Shown piece by piece: positions 18,229 to 26,592 of a stretch of DNA of 64,000 bases. Below the pieces are notes generated by a model that made no database searches, was not told the origin of the DNA, and worked only from the letters and a program-made list of their open reading frames with translations. Made by a program: the position numbers and the translations under genes. Each line of letters begins with the position of its first letter. Position 1 is the stretch's first letter. Source of the stretch: Mycolicibacterium tokaiense (lineage in GTDB: Bacteria; Actinomycetota; Actinomycetes; Mycobacteriales; Mycobacteriaceae); NCBI RefSeq assembly GCF_010725885.1, contig NZ_AP022600.1, positions 3,534,001-3,598,000 of the forward strand. Reading direction: 5' to 3'.

Positions 18229-18375
18229 ATTGCCAAGCAGGTTGGGGTATCACGGCTGGTCGAAGGGTTATCCGGGCGCGCTGAGAAGTCCGCCGAAGCG
18301 GCGCCGTGGACGGGTTTGACACGTGTTGTGTGCTGCGTAACTGGTAGCTATTGCCTGTGGCGTACACCACACCTA

Positions 18376-18386
18376 TGGTAGGACCA
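18376..18386. promoter_or_regulatory. FadR/GntR-type operator TGGT-N3-ACCA before the MFS gene
   Basis: TGGTAGGACCA is an exact palindrome apart from its centre and fits the TNGTNNNACNA consensus of the FadR subfamily. It lies 36 bases upstream of the MFS start. Two GntR-family regulators are encoded in the window (6996 and 25093); the FadR-type protein at 6996 is the better candidate by subfamily. Confidence 0.5.
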
Positions 18387-18421
18387 AAGTGAGCCCTGTC
18401 ACTTCGATTGGAGATGTCCAT

Positions 18422-19795
18422 ATGACCCATCAGAGCGCGGCTCTGCCCTCCGATGTGAAACAGCCATCCGACCCGCGAAGCCTGCGTAGGGTCGGCGCGG
18501 CCAGCCTCATCGGCACCACCATCGAGTACTACGACTTCTTCGTGTACGGCACGGCCGCCGCGCTGGTGTTCCCCGCCGTCTTCTTTCCGAGCGCAAGCCC
18601 GGCGATGGGCACCATCGCGTCGTTCGCGACGTTCGGGGTGGCCTTCTTCGCCCGCCCGGTCGGTTCCATCATCTTCGGTCACTTCGGGGACAAGATCGGC
18701 CGCAAAAGGACGTTGGTGTGGACGCTGCTGATCATGGGTCTGTCCACTGTCGCGATCGGCCTGTTCCCGGGTTACGACACCGGCGTGTTCGGGATTCTCG
18801 AGAACGGCATCGGCATCTGGGCGCCCATCCTGCTGGTGGCGATGCGGTTCCTGCAGGGCTTGGCGATGGGCGGCGAATGGGCCGGCGCAACACTGTTGAC
18901 GGCGGAGTACGCCCCACAGGGTCAACGAGGCCGCATGGCGGTGTACCCGCAGTTGGGCCCGGCATGCGCATTCTTCTTGGCCAGCGGCACGTTCTTCCTG
19001 GCTTCGGTCACCATCGGCGCCACCAGCGAGACATTCTTGAACTACGGTTGGCGGCTGCCGTTCATCGCGTCGCTGCTGTTGGTGATGGTGGGCCTGTGGA
19101 TCCGGTTGTCCATCGAGGAAACCCCCGTCTTCAAAAACCACCTACGCACCAAGGAAACGGTGAGTGCACCCGAGAAGCTGCCGTTCGCTGATGCATTCCG
19201 GGAGCAGTGGAAGCAGATCCTGATCGCCGGTCTGGCGATGTCCACCGTCTTCTCGATGTTTTACACCGGCAGCACCTTCCTGACCAGCTACGGCATCGGC
19301 AATCTCGAGTTCACCCGCACCATGATCCTGGGCTTCGGCATGATCGCCGCGGTGGCGCTGGGCGTGGTGACCTCCGCGGCCTGCATCCTGAGCGACAAAC
19401 TGGGGCGCAAGAAGGTGATTGCCGTGGCCTACGGTGCCGCGATCGTCTGGTCGTTGGCATTGTTCCCGCTGTTGGACACCGGTTCGCCCATCGCTTTCCT
19501 GATCGGTGTCACCGTGACGCTGTGCATCTACGGTGTGGCCAACGGCCCGGCCGGCGCCTTGCTGCCGGAGATGTTCAAGTCGCGGTTCCGTTACACCGGA
19601 GCGGGTTTGAGCTACAACCTGGGCGGCATCATCGGCGGCGCCATCCCGCCCATCCTCGCGGCACAGATCGTGGCCACGTCGTCGAGCATCTGGGTGGGCG
19701 TGCTGCTGGCCGCTTTGTCGGCGGTGAGCCTGCTCTGCGTCCTGGCTCTACCGGAGACCAAGGACCGCAACCTGGAGGAGACGGCCGCTCGTTGA
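18422..19795 (+). CDS. MFS transporter of the metabolite:H+ symporter (MHS) family
   Basis: 457 residues with 12 predicted membrane segments. It begins with the family start (SLIGTTIEYYDFFVYGTAAAL). The MFS A-motif appears after segment 2 (GHFGDKIGRKRTL) and again mid-protein (LSDKLGRKKV), and RFLQGLAMGGEWAGA lies in segment 4. MHS members (ProP, KgtP, ShiA type) import organic acids or zwitterions with protons; the substrate here is unknown. The ATG at 18422 has GGAG nine bases upstream and is preferred to the GTG at 18389. Divergent from the carboxylase cassette, so it could bring in the cassette's substrate. Followed by a strong terminator. Confidence 0.9.
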   Translation: MTHQSAALPSDVKQPSDPRSLRRVGAASLIGTTIEYYDFFVYGTAAALVFPAVFFPSASPAMGTIASFATFGVAFFARPVGSIIFGHFGDKIGRKRTLVWTLLIMGLSTVAIGLFPGYDTGVFGILENGIGIWAPILLVAMRFLQGLAMGGEWAGATLLTAEYAPQGQRGRMAVYPQLGPACAFFLASGTFFLASVTIGATSETFLNYGWRLPFIASLLLVMVGLWIRLSIEETPVFKNHLRTKETVSAPEKLPFADAFREQWKQILIAGLAMSTVFSMFYTGSTFLTSYGIGNLEFTRTMILGFGMIAAVALGVVTSAACILSDKLGRKKVIAVAYGAAIVWSLALFPLLDTGSPIAFLIGVTVTLCIYGVANGPAGALLPEMFKSRFRYTGAGLSYNLGGIIGGAIPPILAAQIVATSSSIWVGVLLAALSAVSLLCVLALPETKDRNLEETAAR

Positions 19796-19811
19796 GGGGG
19801 CTGACACTGCG

Positions 19812-19847
19812 GCGCCGCCAGGGAATCTCCCTGGCGGCGCTGTTGTT
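19812..19847. terminator. Strong bidirectional hairpin terminator
   Basis: A perfect 13-bp inverted repeat (19812-19824 with 19828-19840, arm GCGCCGCCAGGGA) around a three-base loop, followed on the plus strand by TGTTGTTT. It lies 17 bases after the MFS stop and before the convergent HNH gene. Confidence 0.85.
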
Positions 19848-19941
19848 TCGCGGGGGAGTTCCGGCGGGCCTCCTGACTCCGCCGGTTGCAGCCTCCCCAT
19901 CCCGGGCTCACGGGTCGTCGCCGGGTGGGTCTTCGTCGGGT

Positions 19942-21312
19942 TCATCGGGGGCGAGGATGCGGTCTCCGGTGGTGGTAGGGGTTGGTGCGGGCTTGCCCGC
20001 AGTCCAACGCTGGTGGTGGGATCCACTCGGTGATGCCGTCGTCGGGGCGGTTGCGGGTGGTCCACCCGGTGGTTTCGACCATCCTGTTGTCCGGCCCGCA
20101 CGCCAGAGTCATGTCCTCGACGTCGGTGTTGCCGCCGTCTTTCCAGTCTTTGTTCGCGTGGTGGACTTCGGAGTGGTAGCCATCGGCGGTGCAGCCCGGG
20201 GCGGTGCAGCCCCGGTGCTGAGCCAGCAGCACGATGCGCTGCCCCGGTGAGGCGACGCGGCGGGTGCGGCCGAGATGCAGCGGCACTCCCTTGCCGTCGA
20301 ACAGTGCCAGCCAGAGGTAGGCGTGCGAGGCCATGCGGATGACGTCGCGCATCGGGATCAGGGTGCCGCCGGCGGTGAGCCCGTGTCCGGCTGCCTTTTC
20401 CAGGTCTTTGAGTTCGGTGCGGATGATGATCGTGGCCGGTAGGCCTTTGTGTTGACCGAGATCACCGGAGGCCAGGACCGCTCGACCGGCGGCCAGGAAC
20501 GCGTCGTGGTCGCGTTGGCTCTGGGTGCGCGTGTCTGTGGCCGCGTGCTCGGGGTCGGGTTCGCCGTCGACTTGTGGGGTGTCGTCGGCGGGGTTGCACA
20601 TGCCGGGGGCAGCGAGTTTGGCTTTGACCGCTTCCCAGGTGGCTGCGGCTTCGGGGGTGAGGTATCCGGAGATGGGGACGGTGCCGTCGGGGCGTTGTTT
20701 GCCCAGGCGCAGCCCGCGGCGGGCTTGGCGGTCGGTGTCGGTGAAGGTGCCGTCTTGGTCGAGCAGGTACTTCAACCGGTCGGCGACGGCGGTGAAGCCG
20801 TCGGCGCCGAGGGTGCTGGCGTGGTGGGCGAGGTCGGTTTCGGCGGCTTCGCGGGCTTGGAAGTCCACCGATTGGGGCAGGGTGCGGAAGAACGACTTGA
20901 TCTCGCTGACATGCTCAGGCCCGATCAGGCCCTTCTGTTGGGCGGCGGCGACTTTCGGCAACGCGGGGGGCATCGGCTCACCGGTCAGGGCGGTGCGGGG
21001 CCCGAGGAGTTCGGCGTTTTTGAGGCGCCGGAATGCTTCGGCTTCGCTGATCCGCAGCCGGGCGGCCAGGACTTTGGTGTAGCTGCTGGCGCCCAGTTCT
21101 TTCGGGGCGCATTCCGCGCGCAGACGGTGGTAGACCTTGTGATCGAGGACGGGGTGTTGCCAAGAGAGGGTTTCGCGGCGCTGCTGCAGGTCCAACAACT
21201 CCAGCGGGGTGAAGGCGTCGATGGACAGTGAGTTCATCTGCGCTTGCAGGGTTTCCATCTGGGTCAGGGCGGCCAGCATCGCCTCACGATCGGCGACAGC
21301 TGACGTTCCCAT
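19942..21312 (-). CDS. DUF222 / 13E12-type HNH endonuclease-like protein
   Basis: 456 residues. The N-terminal DUF222 helical region spans about 20-330. The C-terminal HNH motif at about 375-420 has a Cys pair (CTAPGC) and the HHANKDWKDGGNTDVEDM segment with the catalytic His pair and Asn. This family is strongly expanded in mycobacteria (the REP13E12 proteins). M. tuberculosis has a related gene (Rv3294c) in the corresponding place between the lysine genes and the TetR gene. Nuclease activity and biological role are unproven. The C-terminal tail is rich in Arg, Pro and His. No flanking repeats or integrase are visible. Confidence 0.85.
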   Translation of the reverse strand: MGTSAVADREAMLAALTQMETLQAQMNSLSIDAFTPLELLDLQQRRETLSWQHPVLDHKVYHRLRAECAPKELGASSYTKVLAARLRISEAEAFRRLKNAELLGPRTALTGEPMPPALPKVAAAQQKGLIGPEHVSEIKSFFRTLPQSVDFQAREAAETDLAHHASTLGADGFTAVADRLKYLLDQDGTFTDTDRQARRGLRLGKQRPDGTVPISGYLTPEAAATWEAVKAKLAAPGMCNPADDTPQVDGEPDPEHAATDTRTQSQRDHDAFLAAGRAVLASGDLGQHKGLPATIIIRTELKDLEKAAGHGLTAGGTLIPMRDVIRMASHAYLWLALFDGKGVPLHLGRTRRVASPGQRIVLLAQHRGCTAPGCTADGYHSEVHHANKDWKDGGNTDVEDMTLACGPDNRMVETTGWTTRNRPDDGITEWIPPPALDCGQARTNPYHHRRPHPRPR

Positions 21313-21548
21313 GCCTCGAAACTAGACCTGGGGTCCGACAAAAATCCGAGCAATGTGACGCCAGATACTCAAGTGGCACAGGGGTTTAGGTGCTCAAACC
21401 CGCTTTCGCCGAGACCGACGAAATGCCGAACCGCACTCGCAGATTCGGGCCCCATCTCTTGGCCCGATCTCCTTCGACTGGCTCGTGCCTCGCCAGCCTC
21501 GGCCTCGGGCCGGCGTCGGTTTGGGCGAGATGGAGGTGGGGGAACTTA

Positions 21549-23243
21549 CTACTGCGGGGTAGCGGAACCCATCTTTGGCTCCACGGGCACCAACGCATCG
21601 TTGCCTCGCTTGACCGTCCACCCGGCCTCTTCACGATCCCATTCGGTGGGCGAGGTCTCCATGCCTCGCAGGGTGCGTTTGAGAACCTTGCCGGTGGGCG
21701 TCTTGGGGAGATCGCCGATGAACTCGAGATACCGCGGAACGGAGAAGTAGGGCAACCGCTTGGCGCAGTGTCGCAGCACCGCAACAGGATCGGGGGAGTC
21801 GGCACCCTCGGCGATCACCAGGAACGCTTTGATGTCGTCCTCGCCCTCCTGGGCGGGCCGGGCGATCACCGCGGCGTCCACGATCCCCGGGATCTCGGTG
21901 AGGGCCACCTCGATGTCGTAGGTGGTGACGTTCTCGCCTTTGCGCCGGATGCGGTCATTGAGCCGGTCCAGGAAGTAGAAATAGCCGTCGCTGTCCCGGC
22001 GGGCGGCATCTCCGGTGTGGAACCACAGGTTTCGCCACGCTTCGACGGTCCGGTCCGGCATGGCGTGGTAGCCGAGGAAGGTGGTGAACGGGTACCGCGG
22101 GCGCACCACGATCTCGCCGGCCTCGCCGTCCGGCACCGGCTCGTCGGTCACCGGGTCGACGATGCGCACCTCGAACCAGCTGTCCAGAGCCTTGCCGCAA
22201 CTACCGGGCCGCAGCGGCTCGCCAGCGGGACGATAGAGGGGCAGACAGATTTCGGTCATGCCGTAGGCCTCGATGCACAGCGTGTTGAATCGGCGCTCGA
22301 AGTCCGCGGCGATGACGCCGGGCAGGGGGATGGTGACCATCCGGCGCACCCGGTGGTCGGTGTCCTCGGGACGCTCGGGGCGGTCGAAGATGTATTGCGC
22401 CATCACCCCCAGCAAGCTGGTCACCGTGGCGCCGCAGTTGCGCAGATCGTCGAGCCAGCCGCTGGCGCTGAACGCGTCCGCCAGCACCATCGAAGCGCCG
22501 GTCATCAGGCATGGAAGTACTTGCATGAACTGCGCATTGGCGTGGAACAGCGGCAGGCAGATGTAGTAGACGTCGTCGCCCGAGATGTCGAGTTGTTCCA
22601 CCACGTGCGCGGCAAAGGTGTGCATGTGCGCGTGTGGCACCACCACACCTTTGGCCGGGCCGGTGGTGCCTGAGGTGTAGATGATCGCCGCGGGATCGCG
22701 GTATGACACCTCGACAGCGGGGACGGCGCCGTCGGTGTCGTCGAGATCGGACAGGGCGACGGTGGGCAGCGCCAGCGTGGGCATCTCGCCGCGCACCACC
22801 ACCGTGGCCACCGTCTTGAGCTCTCCCGCAACATCATCGAGCGTGCCCGCGTACCGCGTGTCGATGATCGCAATGGTGGCGCCGGAGTTGTTGGCGGTGT
22901 GGGCCAGGCTGGCACCACGATTGGCCGTGTTGGAGGGGACCTCGACGGCGCCGAGCAGATTGATGGCGAACCAACTGATCAGCAGGTCGATCGAGTTGTC
23001 CATGATGAGCAACACCCGGTCGCCCTTGTTGACGCCCAGGGACGCCAGACCCGCTGCGCGGCGTTCCACAAGCTCCAGCGCCTGGGCATACGTCAGTGTC
23101 TCGCCGGAGATGGTGCTCATGAACGGCTTGTCGGCGTAGGCGCGCGCGGCGTCGCGCAGGAACCGCGGCAGAGTGAAGTCCAGTCTGTCCTCCGGCCGGA
23201 AGCGGGGTCCCGCCAGGGGTGGCCGGGTGTCGGACAAAGTCAT
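21549..23243 (-). CDS. Acyl-CoA synthetase / AMP-dependent ligase (FadD-like)
   Basis: 564 residues, adenylate-forming ligase that activates a carboxylic acid with ATP and CoA. The P-loop is IIYTSGTTGPAKGV with Tyr189. Later come EAYGMTEIC, WFHTGDAARRD and the hinge RLNDRIRRKGENV. The C-terminal domain ends with the acylation lysine in TPTGKVLKR. All core motifs are intact. Chain-length specificity cannot be read. Divergent from the thiamine-diphosphate enzyme gene, with a 122-base gap that contains the palindrome at 23316, so the two are probably co-regulated. The ATG has an AGGAGACC ribosome site. Nothing recognised in the 236 bases between this gene and the HNH gene. Confidence 0.92.
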   Translation of the reverse strand: MTLSDTRPPLAGPRFRPEDRLDFTLPRFLRDAARAYADKPFMSTISGETLTYAQALELVERRAAGLASLGVNKGDRVLLIMDNSIDLLISWFAINLLGAVEVPSNTANRGASLAHTANNSGATIAIIDTRYAGTLDDVAGELKTVATVVVRGEMPTLALPTVALSDLDDTDGAVPAVEVSYRDPAAIIYTSGTTGPAKGVVVPHAHMHTFAAHVVEQLDISGDDVYYICLPLFHANAQFMQVLPCLMTGASMVLADAFSASGWLDDLRNCGATVTSLLGVMAQYIFDRPERPEDTDHRVRRMVTIPLPGVIAADFERRFNTLCIEAYGMTEICLPLYRPAGEPLRPGSCGKALDSWFEVRIVDPVTDEPVPDGEAGEIVVRPRYPFTTFLGYHAMPDRTVEAWRNLWFHTGDAARRDSDGYFYFLDRLNDRIRRKGENVTTYDIEVALTEIPGIVDAAVIARPAQEGEDDIKAFLVIAEGADSPDPVAVLRHCAKRLPYFSVPRYLEFIGDLPKTPTGKVLKRTLRGMETSPTEWDREEAGWTVKRGNDALVPVEPKMGSATPQ

Positions 23244-23304
23244 CGCGGTCTCCTATGCACGTCGTGTGGCCACCGTCGCACCGTTCATCAACTGTGACGT
23301 AGGC

Positions 23305-23325
23305 TACTATGGACTCTGGATCCAG
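23305..23325 (+). promoter_or_regulatory. Probable promoter -10 and overlapping palindrome (TPP-enzyme/GntR operon)
   Basis: TACTAT at 23305-23310 fits a -10 element, placing the start near 23317. The exact 10-base palindrome CTGGATCCAG (23316-23325) covers that point, a repressor-like position. The regulator at 25093 in the same operon is the obvious candidate ligand. A start here also rules out the ATG at 23309 and supports GTG 23366. Confidence 0.45.
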
Positions 23326-23365
23326 GATTCGCAACCACGCCTCGCAGCATCGAAAGGGTGACCCC

Positions 23366-25096
23366 GTGCCGGAAACCACCGTGGCCCACCTGATCGCCGC
23401 ACGGCTGCGGGCCCAGGGCGTGCGGCGAATATTCGGACTCTGCGGCGGCCACATCCAACCGCTGTGGGACGCCGCCGCCAGAGCAGGCGTCGAGATCATC
23501 GACGTCCGCCACGAAGCCGCCGCGGTCTACATGGCCCACGCCACCGCAGACCTCACCGGTGAGCTGAGCGTGGCCATGGTGACCGCCGGCCCCGGGCTCA
23601 CCAACGCGGTGACGGCGATCTCCAACGCGTATGTGGGTCGCAGCCCGGTTCTGGTCCTTTCCGGGCGTCCACCGCGGCCGCAGACCGGCATGGGCGGTAT
23701 GCAGGACATCGCCCAGGCTGAGATCGTGCGACCCATCTGCCGTCTGGCCGAGCAGGTCTCGGAACGTCACCACGTGATACCCAGGCTGGACAAGGCGATC
23801 GCGGCCGCACTGGGTGCGGCCACCGGCGCCACCGGGCCTGCCTACCTCGATTTCCCCACCGACCTGCTGGACGAGCAGGTACACGACGCCGACGTCCCTG
23901 CGCTGGCGATGCACCGCCGGGAAGCTGTTGTGGCAGCGCCGGATCCGGTGTCGGTGGGCCAGGCCGCCACGCTGATTGCCGAATCTGCACGCATCGTGGT
24001 GATCGGCGGCCGCTCGGTGCGCACCGCGGGGCCTCAGGTGCGCAGCTTCCTCGACCGCACGCAAGCGCTGTACCTGGACTCCGGCGAAAGCCGCGGGGTG
24101 ATCCGCGACGACGTGCCGGGTTTTGTCCCCGCCGTGCGGGGCCGGGCCATGGCCGAGGCCGATCTGGTGATCACGCTCGCCCGGCGGCTGGATTTCCAGC
24201 TCGGCTACGGTTCGCCCGCGGTGTTCTCCCCGCACGCCCGCTTCCTGCGCATCGGGACGTGCTTCGAGGAGCTCGGCGAGAACCGCCGCGGTGACGTCGA
24301 GGTGCACGGTACGACGGCAGCCGTCCTCACCGCTCTGGCTGACGCCGCCCCCGCCGCACCGGATCTGGTCTGGGTTCAGGAGATGCAGCGGGCCAACACA
24401 ATTCGCCGAGACAAGCTGACCGCGGCACTGCTGGATACCACGCCGGCCGACGACGGACTGATGTCGCCCAACGTCGTCATCGGCGCGGTCAACGCCCTGC
24501 TGACCGACCGATCGGTGGCGATCGCCGACGGCGGGGACATCCTGTCCTTCGCCCGGGTGGGCCTCAAGCCGGTCGACTACCTCGACTGCGGGGCGCTGGG
24601 CTGTCTGGGGGTCGGTGTGCCCTTTGCCGTTGCCGCGGCCCTGGAGCGGCCTGCCGAGCCGGTGATCGCCGTGATCGGCGACGGCAGTTTCGGTTTCACC
24701 GCCATGGAGGTGGACACGGCAGTCCGACACGGCGCAAAGGCCGTCTTCGTGGTCGCCAACAATCAGGCCTGGAACATCGAGCGCCACGACCAGGTGGACC
24801 GTTTCGACAACAACCTGGTGGGGGTGGACCTACCCGGATGCCGCTACGACCAGTTGGCCCGCAGCCTCGGTGCCCACGGCGAACGCGTGGAAGACCCCGA
24901 CGACCTGGCCGGCGCACTCACACGCGCGCTCGACAACGCCCCCGCCGTGGTGGACGTCCTGGTGTCCCGGACGCCGAAGTCCGCGGACTACCTCGGTGGC
25001 CTCGCGGCGGTTCCACCCCGCCAGGCGGTGGGGCCGTGGAATGCTGCCGAGGTCAAGCGTTATGTCGTCGGCGGTACTCGAGGAGATACCACGTGA
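23366..25096 (+). CDS. Thiamine-diphosphate-dependent enzyme, acetolactate synthase-like
   Basis: 576 residues in the three-domain IlvB/POX fold. The N-terminal PYR domain carries cofactor-activating Glu50 (RHEAAA). The central domain holds IVVIGGRSV. The C-terminal PP domain holds the metal and diphosphate motif GDG (residues 438-440) through NN about 28 residues later. Family members include acetolactate synthase, 2-hydroxyacyl-CoA lyase, oxalyl-CoA decarboxylase and benzaldehyde lyase; I cannot decide among them. The partners (acyl-CoA ligase divergent, GntR downstream) would suit a CoA-thioester lyase, but that is inference. GTG 23366 has GAAAGGG seven bases upstream. The last bases overlap the GntR gene. 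Confidence 0.88.
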   Translation: MPETTVAHLIAARLRAQGVRRIFGLCGGHIQPLWDAAARAGVEIIDVRHEAAAVYMAHATADLTGELSVAMVTAGPGLTNAVTAISNAYVGRSPVLVLSGRPPRPQTGMGGMQDIAQAEIVRPICRLAEQVSERHHVIPRLDKAIAAALGAATGATGPAYLDFPTDLLDEQVHDADVPALAMHRREAVVAAPDPVSVGQAATLIAESARIVVIGGRSVRTAGPQVRSFLDRTQALYLDSGESRGVIRDDVPGFVPAVRGRAMAEADLVITLARRLDFQLGYGSPAVFSPHARFLRIGTCFEELGENRRGDVEVHGTTAAVLTALADAAPAAPDLVWVQEMQRANTIRRDKLTAALLDTTPADDGLMSPNVVIGAVNALLTDRSVAIADGGDILSFARVGLKPVDYLDCGALGCLGVGVPFAVAAALERPAEPVIAVIGDGSFGFTAMEVDTAVRHGAKAVFVVANNQAWNIERHDQVDRFDNNLVGVDLPGCRYDQLARSLGAHGERVEDPDDLAGALTRALDNAPAVVDVLVSRTPKSADYLGGLAAVPPRQAVGPWNAAEVKRYVVGGTRGDTT

Positions 25097-25806
25097 GCCT
25101 TGGACCCGATCTCGGTGCCCGGACGCCGCACAGTTTCTCATCGCTCGGTGCGCTGCCGCCGCGGGACAGCAGCGCACTGGCCCGGTCGGTGCGCGACCGG
25201 CTGCGGCTTGCGATCGTGCTCGAAGAGATCCCGGCGGGGGTGCGGCTGAACCAGGTTCAGGTGGCCGAGCAACTCGGGGTCAGTCGGATGCCGGTGCGGG
25301 TGGCGGCGGCCGACCTGGTGGGCGAGGGCCTGCTGGAACCGCTCCCCACTGGTGGCGTCGCCGTGCGTGCCCTCTCACGATACGACGTGGAAGCCGCCTA
25401 CAAGGTGCGCGAAGCTCTCGAGGCGCAGGCGGTGCGGGAAGTGGCGCTGGCCGAATCCCGGGACCTCTCCGGCATCATGGCTGTACTGGATCGCCATGCC
25501 GAGCTGGGTGGCCGCAACGACACCGCGATGCTGCTGGAACTCGATCGGGACTTCCACGGGGCCATCCTCGACGCCACCGAGAACCCGTATTTCAACCGGG
25601 CCATGGTGGCCATCTGGTCGGTGGTGGAGCGGGCGATGGCCGGCATGCTGCGCACCGTGCCCGATCTGTTCGACACCGCCTGGAAGCAGCACCGGCAGAT
25701 CGCCGAGGCGCTGTCCGCCGGTGATGCCGACCTGGCGGAGCGCCTGGCCCGCGAACACCTGCGTGATGCCTTGACGGGCTACCTCGACGCCAACCCGGAC
25801 AGCTAG
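25093..25806 (+). CDS. GntR-family regulator with FCD domain
   Basis: 237 residues. The winged HTH at about 25-90 contains NQVQVAEQLGVSRMPVRVA, and the helical FCD domain at about 95-230 contains LDRDFHGAI and a late HRQIAEAL. It overlaps the preceding thiamine enzyme gene by four bases (GTGA), so it is co-translated with it and likely autoregulates through the palindrome at 23316. The effector is probably an acid or CoA ester handled by the linked enzymes. The C-terminal end overlaps the convergent SDR gene by four bases. Confidence 0.9.
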   Translation: MSLGPDLGARTPHSFSSLGALPPRDSSALARSVRDRLRLAIVLEEIPAGVRLNQVQVAEQLGVSRMPVRVAAADLVGEGLLEPLPTGGVAVRALSRYDVEAAYKVREALEAQAVREVALAESRDLSGIMAVLDRHAELGGRNDTAMLLELDRDFHGAILDATENPYFNRAMVAIWSVVERAMAGMLRTVPDLFDTAWKQHRQIAEALSAGDADLAERLAREHLRDALTGYLDANPDS

Positions 25807-26582
25807 CCCTTCAACGTGCGCTGGTAACGGCGCATGCCGCTGATCCAGCGGTCGTAGTCGTTGCCCTTGCCGCGGTACATGTCCAGCACCTGCGGGTGCG
25901 GCAACACCAGGAACCGGTCTTCACTCATGGCGTCCAGGGTGGCCGCAGCGACGTCGTCGGCGCTGATCACCGTGCCGGACTGGACAATCGACTGCGCGCC
26001 CACCCGGCCGGCCTCCTCGGTGGATGACCGGACCGCATCGAGCAGCGGAGTGTCGACTCCGAGCGGGCACACACAGCTGACCCCGATGCCGTCGTCGCCA
26101 TAGGTGATGGCCAGCCACTCGGCGAATCCCACCGCGGCGTGTTTGGAGACCGCGTAGCCGGCCGCCCCGATCTGCGACAGCAGCCCGGCCGCCGAGGCCA
26201 CCGAGACGAAGTAGCCGCTGCCTCTGGCCTGCCACCCCGGAACCAGCTGCTCGGCAGCCCGGATGTGCGCGCGCACGTTCACATCCAGGACGGTGTCCCA
26301 GCTGGCTTCGGTGCCCAGGCCGGCGGCGCCGATGATGCCCGCGTTCGCGACGAAGATGTCCACCGGTCCGAAGCTGTTCTCCGCCAGAGCGATCAGGGAT
26401 GCGATGCCCTCGGAGGTGCCGGCATCGGCTTGCAGTGCGACCGTTCCCGGGGTCTCGGCCCCCGGCGGCGTCAGGTCGCCGACGACCACCCGGGCTCCCG
26501 CGGCCGCCAACCCCTGCGCCAGTGCCCTACCGATACCCGAGCCGCCGCCGGTGACGATGGCGACCTTGCCGTCGATGTCCAT
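25803..26582 (-). CDS. Short-chain dehydrogenase/reductase
   Basis: 259 residues, classical SDR. The Rossmann motif is VTGGGSGIG at about 10-18, with NAG near 80, catalytic Ser in SVASAAG and YAVSKHA near 150. An Asp after beta-2 (VVVGDLTPP) points to NAD(H). The C-terminus (GNDYDRWISGMRRY) resembles mycobacterial SDRs of unknown substrate. It lies 10 bases after the aldehyde dehydrogenase gene on the same strand and may be co-transcribed with the lysine genes, though no lysine step needs it in an obvious way. Confidence 0.88.
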   Translation of the reverse strand: MDIDGKVAIVTGGGSGIGRALAQGLAAAGARVVVGDLTPPGAETPGTVALQADAGTSEGIASLIALAENSFGPVDIFVANAGIIGAAGLGTEASWDTVLDVNVRAHIRAAEQLVPGWQARGSGYFVSVASAAGLLSQIGAAGYAVSKHAAVGFAEWLAITYGDDGIGVSCVCPLGVDTPLLDAVRSSTEEAGRVGAQSIVQSGTVISADDVAAATLDAMSEDRFLVLPHPQVLDMYRGKGNDYDRWISGMRRYQRTLKG

Positions 26583-26592
26583 GGGTACCTGT

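Larger units (their letters stand above)
18120..18421. other. Divergent regulatory region between the carboxylase and the MFS gene
   Basis: 302 bases without a gene. It holds the two TTGCGAAG words (18189 and 18221) on the carboxylase side, a TTGACA (18316-18321) and the palindrome ACACGTGT (18319-18326) that may belong to an MFS promoter, and the FadR-type site at 18376. No convincing -10 element could be fixed for the TTGACA; TAGCTA at 18345 is too far away for a standard spacer. Confidence 0.55.

Noticed and set aside
11531..18284. Several long plus-strand frames (11531-12700, 12978-14339, 14460-15497, 15903-18284)
   Set aside because: All lie opposite the ketosynthase and fused carboxylase, are rich in Gly/Arg/His without motifs, and break where real domains continue.
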